NCBI RefSeq assembly: GCF_030269325.1 | Contig: NZ_BSTD01000010.1 | Location: 62,001-126,000 of the forward strand | Source: Amycolatopsis sp. NBRC 101858 | Lineage (GTDB): Bacteria > Actinomycetota > Actinomycetes > Mycobacteriales > Pseudonocardiaceae | Direction of reading: 5' to 3' | Length of the DNA stretch: 64,000 nucleotides | In this document: piece after piece, positions 49,762 through 58,347 of the stretch | Layout: each line of letters starts with the position of its first letter | Position numbering within the stretch: position 1 is the first letter of the stretch | The notes under the pieces: model-generated | Databases searched by the model: none | Seen by the model: only the letters and a program-made list of their open reading frames with translations | Told to the model about the DNA's origin: nothing | Translations under genes and position numbers: made by a program

Positions 49762-50450
49762 GATTCCCGCAGGAATGCGCTGGTCAGCAGGTGGTGGACG
49801 GTGGCCCGGCACTGGTCGTCGGTCAGCATCGCGGAGTCGGGGTCACCCAGCCGGTGCCAGGCGAACCAGGCCACGGTTTCGGCGATGAACCGGGCGGCCG
49901 TGGGCACGTCGGGCACCGCCCGCAGGTGGCCGGACCGGATGCGTTTGCGCAGGTAGTCGCTCAGGTCTTCGAAGAGGCCCCGGCGGCGCTGCACGAACCA
50001 GAACTGGAACATCTCCGGCAGTTCGCGGGCGCACTGCGCGACGAGCGCGAGGACGCCCCGGTTGCGCTCGATGAAGCCGTAGAGCTCGTCGACGATCTCG
50101 CCGAACTCCTCACGGGCCGACTCGACGCGCCGCCTGCTCATGGCGGCGGCCAACCGCGGAAATTCTTCGGCTTCGGTCCACCGCCGCGCCAGCGTGACGA
50201 TCTCGTCTTCGGAGGACAGCCGCACGGGAGTCTCGAGCCCGTCCAGCAGTTCCGGGCCGATGGCCCAGGCCAGTGCGACGTAGAGCAGTGCCTCCTTGCT
50301 CTGGACGTAGGTGTAGAGCGCGCCATGACTGAGGCCGAGTGCCTTCGCCACGTCGGAAATGCCGGCTTCCCGGTACCCGCGCTGGGTGAAGACCCGCGCG
50401 GCCGCGTCGGCGACGTCTGCCAACGAACGCGTGGGAGTGCGTCCTGCCAT
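49758..50450 (-). CDS. TetR-family repressor of the GT39 operon
   Basis: This 230-residue TetR protein has the helix-turn-helix REAGISDVAKALGLSHGALYTYV (about 27-49) and a long ligand domain with MFQFWFVQRRRGLFEDL. It is first in a two-gene operon with the GT39 gene, and a perfect 21-bp palindrome lies 14 bp before its start. Confidence 0.87.
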   Translation of the reverse strand: MAGRTPTRSLADVADAAARVFTQRGYREAGISDVAKALGLSHGALYTYVQSKEALLYVALAWAIGPELLDGLETPVRLSSEDEIVTLARRWTEAEEFPRLAAAMSRRRVESAREEFGEIVDELYGFIERNRGVLALVAQCARELPEMFQFWFVQRRRGLFEDLSDYLRKRIRSGHLRAVPDVPTAARFIAETVAWFAWHRLGDPDSAMLTDDQCRATVHHLLTSAFLRES

Positions 50451-50464
50451 GCGGGCAGTCTTTC

Positions 50465-50485
50465 TTGACTGACTCAGTCAGTCAA
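50465..50485. promoter_or_regulatory. perfect 21-bp TetR operator palindrome
   Basis: Arms TTGACTGACT and AGTCAGTCAA flank a central C. It can also be read as overlapping TGACTGA half-sites. It lies directly upstream of the TetR gene. Confidence 0.85.
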
Positions 50486-50609
50486 TATTGCTCTCGTGGA
50501 ACGTGCTGTCCGTCGACGACCGGATCGAGACCGGCGGCCACGCCCGAGATCCCTCTTCGGCCGCCTTTCGGTCTGCGAGTCATCTCGGACACGGCCAACC
50601 CTCATCCGG

Positions 50610-52193
50610 TCACGTTTTCCTGACCAGTCCGGTGTAACCAGCCACGAACAGTGTTGCGAAGCCCCAGCCGAGCAAGGTCACGATCCAGCCTGCGACGACG
50701 TACCACTGGCCGGCCGGAGTCGTCGGCACGAACTCGCACTGACGCTGGCTTGCCAGCCGCACCACGGGAATGCTGAGGTTGGCAGCCATGGCCAGATGCT
50801 CGGTGACGGTGCACGCCTTCACGCCGTCTGCTGCGCGCACGGCGGTGTCATTGTCGGCGCCCAGGACGAGCACGCAGGCGAGGAGTAACGTCGCCAACAA
50901 CCCTGCCAGCGGCCGGGTCGGGCGGTAGCCGTGACCGAGCAGGAACCCGCTCGCGCGGTGCCGCAGCCGTGCGGCGAACCCACCCAGCTGGCCGCGCTCG
51001 CCGAGGTCGCGTTGCTGCGCTATCAGGATCCGCTTGGTGTCGCGCTCGTGGCCCGCCGCCCGGTGCACGGCCGCGAGCTGCTGGTAGGGCTGGGCGGTGT
51101 ACCCGGGCGTGTGCCGGCGCAGCAGCGCCAGCCACTCGTCGACCGATGCCGCGAACGGCACGCGGCGGTAGGTCAATCCGTCCACGGCGATCCGGAACGC
51201 CGGGTCCGCGTTCACCAGTTCGCCGACCGGCAGCGAGATGGGGCCGTCCACCGTCACCTCGGTGAGGTCCAGTCGCGGCGTGCCGCCGGCGAGCCGCACG
51301 TCCGCCACGCGCAACTGCCCCTTCACATGCGCGCCCGGGAAGGCCGCTGCGCCGGACGTCCGGAGTCCCGGGCCCAGGCGGAGGTCCGCGCCCACCTGCA
51401 CCGCGGTCGCGTTCAACGCGACCCCGTCGGGGTTCTCGATTGTGGCGTCGTCGAGGTACAGCATGCTCTTGGTCTGCGTGCGGACCAGCCGGACCGCGGC
51501 GCCGCTGTCGGCGGTCGCCCGCAGTCCGGTGAGGATGATGCTGACTGCGACCTGCGCGCTGTCCGCCAGCAGCGCAGGTCCGCCACCGTCGTTGCGCAGC
51601 ACGGCGCCGGTCAGCCGGAGCTGGCCGCCGATCCGGGCCGCCGGGAATCGGACCGTGCCCTCCTGGCAGGCCGAGTCGGCGTGAAACCCGTTGGTGAGCA
51701 CGACGTTGCCCGCGACCGTGATGCCGTCCGCTTTGACCGCCACCCGCGGGCCGGTCTCCAGCCAGGCCCGTTGAAGGGACAGCGCGCCGCCGACGTCGGC
51801 ATACGCGAGGCTGATCCCGCCGGCGCAGCGGATCCCGTCCAGGAGCACCGGACCGGCGGAGTGCAGCTCGTCGGCGTCGATGTGCTCGACCGTGCAGCCG
51901 TCGAGGGTCAGCCCGGCAAGGCGGGCCCGGCGGAGCACCAGTGGCTCGGGCACCTCGCAGGCGACGAGAACCAGCGGGCTCTCGCTCCGCACATCGGCCA
52001 GGTCCAGCGACCCGGTGACAACCGCACCGGACAATCGGACGCCACGCGGATCCAAGGCGTCGACAAGTTTCCCGAGCAGCAGGTCGCGGAGCACGTCGGC
52101 GCGAACCGTGCGGTCAGGCGCGTCGGCGAAGTCGAGCTGCCGGCCTGCCGCCACCGCCTCGACGAGCTGATGTTCCGCCTCGGATAGTCGCAT
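50610..52193 (-). CDS. membrane-anchored beta-solenoid protein
   Basis: This 527-residue protein has residues about 50-340 built of repeating short strands with G-x-(L/V)-x-L-x-x-A spacing (SGAVVTGSLDLADV, IGGQLRLTGAVLRN, VKGQLRVADVRLAG), consistent with a right-handed beta-solenoid related to pentapeptide-repeat proteins. Then follows a helical linker and two to three C-terminal membrane segments (LAGLLATLLLACVLVLGA, WIVTLLGWGFATLFVAGYTG). I recall similar streptomycete proteins annotated as membrane-associated oxidoreductases, but no redox motif is visible. Function unknown. Confidence 0.75.
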   Translation of the reverse strand: MRLSEAEHQLVEAVAAGRQLDFADAPDRTVRADVLRDLLLGKLVDALDPRGVRLSGAVVTGSLDLADVRSESPLVLVACEVPEPLVLRRARLAGLTLDGCTVEHIDADELHSAGPVLLDGIRCAGGISLAYADVGGALSLQRAWLETGPRVAVKADGITVAGNVVLTNGFHADSACQEGTVRFPAARIGGQLRLTGAVLRNDGGGPALLADSAQVAVSIILTGLRATADSGAAVRLVRTQTKSMLYLDDATIENPDGVALNATAVQVGADLRLGPGLRTSGAAAFPGAHVKGQLRVADVRLAGGTPRLDLTEVTVDGPISLPVGELVNADPAFRIAVDGLTYRRVPFAASVDEWLALLRRHTPGYTAQPYQQLAAVHRAAGHERDTKRILIAQQRDLGERGQLGGFAARLRHRASGFLLGHGYRPTRPLAGLLATLLLACVLVLGADNDTAVRAADGVKACTVTEHLAMAANLSIPVVRLASQRQCEFVPTTPAGQWYVVAGWIVTLLGWGFATLFVAGYTGLVRKT

Positions 52194-52334
52194 GCTCGGA
52201 ATCTAGTACTCGGCCAGGTACTGGCTGCAGGTGAGCGTGCCGCGCGGCACGGAGACGTTCTGACTCCGCGACGATTCAGTGGCAGCAGCCAGATGACGAC
52301 CACTCGGCGGCATGAGCGGACATTCGTATGGTGA

Positions 52335-53231
52335 TCACCGGGCCAGGGCGAGGAGTTCGTCGGTCGCCGGTTCTGGACCGCCGTAGGTGAGATAGGCGAT
52401 GGCGAACATCGGAGCGATGACCCGGCTCCAGGCGTAGAGCCGGTCACCATCGAGGCCGCACGCGGCCGCCAGCCGCCGGCAGCGGACCTCGACGCCCTCG
52501 TGCTCGGCGCCGGTCACCACGTAGTCGACGGCGTCGAAGCAGGGATCTCCGATACACGCCTTGGGATCGATCGCGACCAAACCGCGCGACGGGCCGCCGT
52601 CCAGGACGTTTCCGAGGTGCAGATCGCCGTGCAACAACACGAGCCGGGCCTGTGTCTCCAGCAGCGCCTCGCAGCGTTCGATCGCCCGCCGCCACGTCGC
52701 CGGGTCGATCCGGGCGCCGATGGCCGGCTCGGCCAGCCGTCGGCCGATCCGGGCGAACGCTTCCTCACACCGGCCGCGCAGATCCCACGGCCAGCGCGCG
52801 GGCACGGCCACCGCGTGCAGCGCGGAAAGCAACTCTCCCCACCGCGACGGCAACGACGCCTGCGCAAGATCTCCAGCCTCGGTGCCGGGCCGGACCTCCT
52901 CCAGCACCATCGCGCCCGCCTCGACGTCCACGGACAACATCGCCGGCACCCGGCCCGAGGATGCGAACGCGCGCAGCATCCCCACCTGCCTGCTCAACAG
53001 CGCCCGATCCGGGCTGAGCTTGAGCACCGCCGGCGTTCCGTCCGGCCATTGGCATCGCATGACGACCGAGGACGCTCCGCTCGCGAACAGTTCACCGAGC
53101 ACGAGGCCCCACCGGGATGCCAGCCGCGCGGCCAGCGCCGGAACCTTGTCGAGCCATCCTGCGGCTTCGGGACCGAATCGACTCACCAACCCGGCCGGGC
53201 TTTTTCGATGTCCACGCAGGCAGTTTCGCAC
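52335..53231 (-). CDS. aminoglycoside/hydroxyurea phosphotransferase family (streptomycin 6-kinase-like)
   Basis: This 298-residue kinase has the PF04655-type signature LVLLHGDLHLGNVL (catalytic Asp) and VAIDPKACIGDPCFDAVDY, which separates it from the APH(3') group. The N-terminal lobe has WPDGTPAVLKL with the ATP-binding Lys. It may phosphorylate streptomycin-like aminocyclitols or another small alcohol; resistance is not proven by family. GTG 53231 is the likely start, but GTG 53186 is possible because neither has a clear ribosome-binding site. It is divergent from the methyltransferase gene. Confidence 0.82.
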   Translation of the reverse strand: MRNCLRGHRKSPAGLVSRFGPEAAGWLDKVPALAARLASRWGLVLGELFASGASSVVMRCQWPDGTPAVLKLSPDRALLSRQVGMLRAFASSGRVPAMLSVDVEAGAMVLEEVRPGTEAGDLAQASLPSRWGELLSALHAVAVPARWPWDLRGRCEEAFARIGRRLAEPAIGARIDPATWRRAIERCEALLETQARLVLLHGDLHLGNVLDGGPSRGLVAIDPKACIGDPCFDAVDYVVTGAEHEGVEVRCRRLAAACGLDGDRLYAWSRVIAPMFAIAYLTYGGPEPATDELLALAR

Positions 53232-53256
53232 CTGGGGGATGTGAGATGGTCGCAAG

Positions 53257-54036
53257 GTGGCGAGGAGCGCTGAGGAGTTCGACAGCTGGTACGCGGATCG
53301 GGTCGAGTCGCCGGTGGCCGATGAGCTGGTGCGGCGGGTACTGGGGCTTCCGCCGGATCTGCAGTCCACGAGTCTGCTGGGTGGAGCCGGGCTCGATGAA
53401 GTCGTGGCGGCGCTTGGCCTGCGTGCCGGACGGGTGCTGGTGGATCTGGCGTGCGGTCGCGGCGGGTTCGGGTTTGAGATCGCGCGACGGAGTGGTTGCC
53501 GGGTTGTCGGGATCGACTTTTCAGCGGTCGCGATCGACCACGCCCGGCGCCGGGCGCGGATGTTGGAGCTGACGGATCGAACCGACTTCCGGGTGGGTGA
53601 GCTGACCGCGACGGGACTGGGCACGGCGTCGGCCGACGCCGTGCTCGTCGTTGATTCCCTCCAGTTCGCCGAGCCGCTGCCGGAGGCGTTGCGGGAGTGT
53701 CGTCGCATTCTTCGTCCCGGCGGACGTGTGGTCGTCACGTGCTGGGAAGCCCTCGACGCGGATGACGGGCGCTTGTCGCCGCGGCTGCGGCAGCTGGATC
53801 TGGGCAGGCAATTGCCGCGCGCCGGTTTCGTGGCTGTCGAGGTCGTCGACAGGCCGGCGTGGCGTCTGGCCGAGCAAACCCTGTGGCAGGAAGCCCTCGC
53901 CGTTGAGGCTGGTGATGATCCTGCGGTGCGGTCGATGCAGGACGAGGCACAACGAGTGCTGGCAACCTTCGACGGGCTGCGCCGTGTCCTGGCCACGGCA
54001 CGCGCACCCCACTCGGCCCAGGCGTCGCCGCCGTAG
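53257..54036 (+). CDS. SAM-dependent class I methyltransferase
   Basis: This 259-residue protein has the SAM-binding motif I VLVDLACGRGGFG (near residue 61), motif II VGIDFS and motif IV VLVVDSLQF, with RILRPGGRVVVTCWE at the post-II strand. A small-molecule acceptor is likely (UbiE/Coq5-like). The GTG start at 53257 is 25 bp from the divergent kinase start, so the two share a promoter region. Confidence 0.85.
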   Translation: MARSAEEFDSWYADRVESPVADELVRRVLGLPPDLQSTSLLGGAGLDEVVAALGLRAGRVLVDLACGRGGFGFEIARRSGCRVVGIDFSAVAIDHARRRARMLELTDRTDFRVGELTATGLGTASADAVLVVDSLQFAEPLPEALRECRRILRPGGRVVVTCWEALDADDGRLSPRLRQLDLGRQLPRAGFVAVEVVDRPAWRLAEQTLWQEALAVEAGDDPAVRSMQDEAQRVLATFDGLRRVLATARAPHSAQASPP

Positions 54037-54090
54037 CCAGCCCGTATCCCGGATCCACCTGCCCTTGACGTTTGGTCCCTGGTAGCGCGG

Positions 54091-54864
54091 TTACGCGTCC
54101 GGGTTCCAGCCTGCCAACTGCTCCACCGGCTCGATGTCGCCGGTGAGCTCCAGGCCGTCTAGCCCGACGCGCTCGTAGAAACAAAGGACCAGTTCGCTCG
54201 CTGCCCCTCGCATTGCCACGTCGCCCGGCTCCGCGTCGGCCGCGAGGTCGTCGCAGCGGACTCCGATGGTGTTGAGGGTCAAGCGCCACGCGCGGCCCTC
54301 GTTCGTGCGCAGGTCGATCGTCGCCGGGTTGAACGGCCAAGGGACGCTCGTCGCCGAGACAGTTGTCAGGAACTCGTCGACGCCCTCGACCGCGACGTTC
54401 GTCGGGAGCGGCTGTGCGGCCCCCTGGGTGAACTGGGCGTCGTAAGTGTGGACGGCGATCTCCTGGAGCTGGTGGCGGGCCACGGCTCCGCTCGTCTGCG
54501 GGGCCTGCGAACGGCCCCACCACGTCCAGCAGCCGCGGTCCGGGCCGGCCGCGCGCAGCTCGGCGAGCATGAGCTCGGTCGACTCGGCGAGCCACGCGTC
54601 CAGGGCTTCGGGGTCGCGGGGTGCGGACCGGGCGCCCTTCGGGTCCGTCTTCGCCGGGGGCTCGGCGCCCGGGCCCGCCGCGACGATGGCGGCTTGGCGG
54701 CGGCGGCCGTCGCCGAGGTGCTGGGCCAGTTCGCGCAGCGTCCAGTCCGGGCAGGCCGGGACCTGGACGTCGAGGTCGGCGGCGGACGCGATCGCGGCGC
54801 GGAATGCGGCCGAGCGGTCCTCGATCAGGCGCAGAACCTCGGGGAACTCCACAGTTTCGGGCAC
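54091..54864 (-). CDS. maleylpyruvate isomerase family, mycothiol-dependent enzyme
   Basis: This 257-residue actinobacterial DinB/MDMPI-fold protein has an N-terminal helical bundle with ACPDWTLRELAQHLGD (His metal ligand), a middle HQLQEIAVHTYDAQFT (second ligand set) and the C-terminal MDMPI domain (AASELVLCFYERV, LDGLELTGD). Family members use mycothiol as co-substrate to isomerise or conjugate. The GTG at 54864 is used. The physiological substrate is unknown. Confidence 0.85.
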   Translation of the reverse strand: MPETVEFPEVLRLIEDRSAAFRAAIASAADLDVQVPACPDWTLRELAQHLGDGRRRQAAIVAAGPGAEPPAKTDPKGARSAPRDPEALDAWLAESTELMLAELRAAGPDRGCWTWWGRSQAPQTSGAVARHQLQEIAVHTYDAQFTQGAAQPLPTNVAVEGVDEFLTTVSATSVPWPFNPATIDLRTNEGRAWRLTLNTIGVRCDDLAADAEPGDVAMRGAASELVLCFYERVGLDGLELTGDIEPVEQLAGWNPDA

Positions 54865-54876
54865 TTCGGTGGTGTA

Positions 54877-56109
54877 TCACGGCGCTCCGGCCGCCGGGTA
54901 GCGAGTTTCGCCGGGCGAACGCCTTCCCTGATTCTTCTCAGTGGCGACGGCGGAGGCGGACGCCAGCGTCGCGGCGGTGAGGCTGCCCCAGAGGGCCACC
55001 GCGCCGTGGGCGGCGAGAGTCGTGATGACCGCCGGGGAAACGGCGAGGCCGAAGCCCGTGGAAAGCTGGAAGCGGGCCAGGGCGCGACCCAGGACCGGGG
55101 CCGGGGCGAGGGCCGTGACGAGCGCGGTGGCGCTGCCCGCGTAGACGATCTCGCCGATCGTGCAGACCACCGACACCGCGGCGACGGCCGGGGGACCCCA
55201 GCCGGGTCCCAGCGACGTCGCCACGAGGAAGCCGAGGTAGGACACCGCGAGCACCACGCCGCCGAGCGCCAGCACGGTCCGCCGGGCGAAGCGGGACAGC
55301 AGGACGGTGACCGGCACCTGCAGGGTGACCACCAGCACCGTGTTCGCCACGAAGATCGCCGCCGACCACACCGGGGACGCGTGCAGCTGCGTCACCAGGA
55401 CCAGCGGCACCGCGATCTCGGGGACGTTGAGGCAGAAGACGTAGACCACGTTGGCGGCCAGCAGCGCGCGCATCCGGGGTGCGGGCTCGTCGACTGCGGC
55501 ACGGGCGACGGCCGGCTGCGCGTGCACGTGGACCGACCACGCCAAGGCGGCCGCGGCGAGGTAGGCGAGCCCGGTGACGGCCGCCAGCGCCTGCAACGCG
55601 GTGGTGCCGCCCGCCAGGCACGCGGTGGCGGCGAGCGCACCCACGCCCAGGCCGGCGTTGCGCAGCGCGCGGCCGCCCGCGAGCGCGGCGTCGCGTTCGC
55701 GTCCGTGGGCGACCGTGGCCACCAGGGCCGCGTGGGCGGCCGGCCACGCCTGGTTGCCGATGCCGAGGAACAGCGACGCCGTCGTGAACAGCCCGACGTG
55801 GCCCGCCGGGGCGGCCAGCAGGAGCGCAACGCCCAGGACCCGCACCAGCATCGAGGCCGCGACGACCGTGCTGCGCGCGCCCCGGTCCAGCCACCGGCCC
55901 ACCGCGGGCATGCACACCAGCCCGACGACGACGCCGACCGTCATGGCGACGCCGGTGATCGACGCGGACAGCCTCAGCACCGTCACCCCGTAGAGCAGCA
56001 GGAAGGGCCGCAGCATCCCGGTGCCGAGCGCGTCCACGACCAGCGCGACGGCGTAGCGGGGGCCGCCGGAGGCGCGGACGAGGGCGCGGGGCCGGATCGT
56101 GGTGGTCAT
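54877..56109 (-). CDS. MFS transporter
   Basis: This protein of about 410 residues has 12 membrane segments, a helix-2 loop PAVGRWLDRGARSTVV and the second-half repeat LLSRFARRTVLALGG. It is most like antibiotic or metabolite efflux members of actinobacteria. The ATG at 56109 (MTTTIRPRAL) is preferred over 56145. It is controlled by the divergent ArsR-type gene through the palindrome at 56147-56171. Confidence 0.87.
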   Translation of the reverse strand: MTTTIRPRALVRASGGPRYAVALVVDALGTGMLRPFLLLYGVTVLRLSASITGVAMTVGVVVGLVCMPAVGRWLDRGARSTVVAASMLVRVLGVALLLAAPAGHVGLFTTASLFLGIGNQAWPAAHAALVATVAHGRERDAALAGGRALRNAGLGVGALAATACLAGGTTALQALAAVTGLAYLAAAALAWSVHVHAQPAVARAAVDEPAPRMRALLAANVVYVFCLNVPEIAVPLVLVTQLHASPVWSAAIFVANTVLVVTLQVPVTVLLSRFARRTVLALGGVVLAVSYLGFLVATSLGPGWGPPAVAAVSVVCTIGEIVYAGSATALVTALAPAPVLGRALARFQLSTGFGLAVSPAVITTLAAHGAVALWGSLTAATLASASAVATEKNQGRRSPGETRYPAAGAP

Positions 56110-56146
56110 GGCGTCCACGGTGCGTTCGGCCGCCGCCCTTGCCACG

Positions 56147-56171
56147 TCGATTGACGGACACCGTCAATCGA
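56147..56171. promoter_or_regulatory. 25-bp ArsR-type operator
   Basis: Perfect 11-bp arms TCGATTGACGG and CCGTCAATCGA are separated by ACA, in the divergent gap between the MFS and DUF5937/ArsR genes, 37 bp from each start. Confidence 0.85.
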
Positions 56172-56208
56172 CGCGGTCGTCGGCCGTCCGAACAGCGATG
56201 ATGAGGGC

Positions 56209-57294
56209 GTGACGTTGAGGATCGACATCGGCGGGTTGCCGGCCGGACGGCTGCGGTTCGCCGTTTCGCCGCTGGCCGAGTTGACCGCGATGCTGCACGT
56301 CCTGGCCGAACCCGGGCACCACCCGCAGCTCGCCGGCTGGGCCGCGGACGTCTGGGCCGGGCTGCGGCCGGAGCTGGCCGAGCGGCTCCGGGAAGCCGAG
56401 TTCCTCTGGCGTTCCTCGCGAGCCGACTTCCTGGTCCCCGCTCGTCCCCGGCCGACGCTGGCCGGCGAACTGGACGACGTGGACCGGATCGACGACGAGA
56501 CCTACGTCACCGCCGCGCTCATCACCACGTGCGGCAGCAACCGGGTCCACTTCGGCGCACCGTCACCGCTCGCCGACGCGACGGCGCGCGAGCGGGCCCT
56601 GGACCTCGCCCAGGCCCGCGGTGCGCTCCAGGAGGCCTTCGCGGAACGGCTGCTCGCGGATCCCGCGGCCGTGCGGGCGCGGGTCCGGGACACCCTCGAA
56701 CAGTGCGCCGAGGCCTTCTTCGACGCCGCTTGGACGGGCGTCGCCGGGCAGCTCGCCACGGACCTGCGTCTCAAGGACGACATGCTGAAGCGCCAGGGCC
56801 TCGGGGCGGCACTCGCGTCGGTCTCCGGCGCCGTGGCCCTGGCGCCGGACGGCACCTGCATCGTCGTGGACAAGCTGCAGGACAACGCGACCGCGGCCCA
56901 CGGCACCGGCGTCACCTTCCTCCCCAGCGTCTTCGGCCGCCCGCACCTGGTGGCGGTCCACGCGCCCGGGTGGCAGCCGGTGGTGCAGTACCCCGTCGCC
57001 GCGGCGAGCGTGCCGGAGCCGGTATCGCTGGAAACGGTCTCGCTGCGGCTGGAGGCGCTCGCGCACCCGGTCCGGCTGCGGCTGCTGCGCACCCTGGCCC
57101 GCGGCCCGCACACCACCGGCGAGCTGGCGCACGCCTGGGAGCTTTCGCCTCCGGAGGTCTCCCGCCACCTCGCCGTCCTGCGCCGCGCGGGCCTGCTCAC
57201 GACCCGGCGGCAGGGCCGGTACGTCCGGTACGCCGTCAACGTCCCCGATCTGACGGCGCTGGGGTCCGACCTGCTGGCGGCCGTGCTGCGCTGA
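56209..57294 (+). CDS. DUF5937 domain plus ArsR-type winged-helix regulator
   Basis: This 361-residue protein has residues 1-260 forming the actinobacterial DUF5937 region (PLAELTAMLHVLAEPGHHPQ near the start). A C-terminal ArsR helix-turn-helix follows (ALAHPVRLRLLRTLARGPHT, TGELAHAWELSPPEVSRHLAVL). No metal-binding Cys pair is seen, so it probably senses an organic ligand through the N-terminal domain. The GTG at 56209 follows the operator. Its last 59 bp overlap the NTF2-like gene on the other strand. Confidence 0.85.
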   Translation: MTLRIDIGGLPAGRLRFAVSPLAELTAMLHVLAEPGHHPQLAGWAADVWAGLRPELAERLREAEFLWRSSRADFLVPARPRPTLAGELDDVDRIDDETYVTAALITTCGSNRVHFGAPSPLADATARERALDLAQARGALQEAFAERLLADPAAVRARVRDTLEQCAEAFFDAAWTGVAGQLATDLRLKDDMLKRQGLGAALASVSGAVALAPDGTCIVVDKLQDNATAAHGTGVTFLPSVFGRPHLVAVHAPGWQPVVQYPVAAASVPEPVSLETVSLRLEALAHPVRLRLLRTLARGPHTTGELAHAWELSPPEVSRHLAVLRRAGLLTTRRQGRYVRYAVNVPDLTALGSDLLAAVLR

Positions 57295-57655
57295 GCCGCC
57301 CGGCCGCCGCCATGACCGGGTGCCACGGCGTCGCGTCGAAGATCAGCGTGATGGCCTCGATCTTCCCGTCCCGCAAGCGGAAGTGCTCCGCCGTGCGCTG
57401 GGTGCCGACCGGGGTCGCCGTGTGCACGTCGTACACGAGGGTCGCCTCCGACTCGCCGTACAGCTCGCTCAGCAGGTCGACGCCGGTGACCACGCTGACG
57501 AACCCGCGGAGGCCGGCGAGGTGGCCGCGGGCGTCGTCGGAGCTGATCATCGGGCTGCGGAAGGTGAACGTGCCGGCGAGCTGGGCGGCCGCGGCGGTCA
57601 CGTCGCCGGCGAAGCGGGCGCGGGAATACGCCTGGACGGTCTCACGGGTGGTCAT
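57236..57655 (-). CDS. NTF2/SnoaL-like protein
   Basis: This 139-residue cone-fold protein begins MTTRETVQAYSRARFAGDVT and has FTFRSPMISSDDARG and HFRLRDGKIEAITLIFD. The Arg/Pro-rich tail after residue 120 is caused by the overlap with the opposite gene. The start is ATGA-coupled to the MarR gene, so the MarR probably controls it. Enzymatic role unknown. Confidence 0.8.
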   Translation of the reverse strand: MTTRETVQAYSRARFAGDVTAAAAQLAGTFTFRSPMISSDDARGHLAGLRGFVSVVTGVDLLSELYGESEATLVYDVHTATPVGTQRTAEHFRLRDGKIEAITLIFDATPWHPVMAAAGRLSAARPPAGRTPAPSDRGR

Positions 57656-58182
57656 CGGTCCTCCAGGTAGCGGGCGAGGTGCTGCTGGTTTTCGGCGAGA
57701 CGCAGGCAGAGGTGGCGCAGCTGGGTCGTTTCGGCGGCGGTGAAGCCGCGGAAGAGCGCCGCCATGGCCAGCTGCGACGGACGGCGGAACTCCTCCAGCC
57801 ACGTCCGGCCGTCGTCGGTGATCCGGACGAGGACCGACCGCCGGTCGCGCGGGTCGGGGACGCGCACCGCGTGCCCGGCGCGCTCGAGCGTGTCGACCAG
57901 GCCGGTGACGTTGCGCGAGCTGACCCCGGCGGACGCGGCCAGGTCCTTGATGTTCGCTTCCGCGCTGCTCAGCCGGATGAGGAGGTCGAGGGCGCCCGGG
58001 CTGAGGCCGCGGCTGTCGGTGCCGTGGGCCCGCAGCTGGTCCAGGCTCCGTGCGGCCACGCGCACCGCCGCCGCGGCTTCGAGCACGCCGGTGTCCTCGC
58101 CGCGGGTGAACCCGGCCAGCGCGCCGCGGGTGTCGGGGGAGTAGAGGAGGTCGTTCGGGTCACGAGCGAATACGTCGTTCAT
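57652..58182 (-). CDS. MarR-family regulator
   Basis: This 176-residue MarR protein has the winged helix IKDLAASAGVSSRNVTGLVDTLERAGHAVRVPDPRDRRSVLVRITDDG, of which the final DPRDRRS wing is diagnostic. The palindromes at 58187-58209 lie 5 bp before its start. It is the first gene of a two-gene operon with the NTF2-like gene. Confidence 0.88.
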   Translation of the reverse strand: MNDVFARDPNDLLYSPDTRGALAGFTRGEDTGVLEAAAAVRVAARSLDQLRAHGTDSRGLSPGALDLLIRLSSAEANIKDLAASAGVSSRNVTGLVDTLERAGHAVRVPDPRDRRSVLVRITDDGRTWLEEFRRPSQLAMAALFRGFTAAETTQLRHLCLRLAENQQHLARYLEDR

Positions 58183-58186
58183 AGTG

Positions 58187-58209
58187 AAGTACTACATTAG
58201 TACGTACTT
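58187..58209. promoter_or_regulatory. MarR operator
   Basis: Nested inverted repeats GTACT-ACATT-AGTAC (58189-58203) and AAGTAC...GTACTT (58187-58209) lie in an AT-rich patch directly before the MarR start codon. Confidence 0.7.
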
Positions 58210-58244
58210 CCGTATTCGTGTCAAGATCATGTCCGTCCGCAGTC

Positions 58245-58273
58245 GTTTACCAGGGTTTCGCCCGGCGTTAGCC
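58245..58273 (+). promoter_or_regulatory. possible PHO-box-like direct repeats
   Basis: GTTTACC (58245), GTTTCGCC (58255) and GTTAGCC (58267) are spaced about 11 bp, 75-100 bp before a phospholipase C gene. The spacing resembles actinobacterial PhoP boxes, but the match to the GTTCACC consensus is partial. Confidence 0.3.
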
Positions 58274-58347
58274 TCGGGCCCGGCACAGGTTCTCGAAGTC
58301 CCGCACATACTGACCCGGCTCTCCACCACGACACCCCCGGAGTCCTC

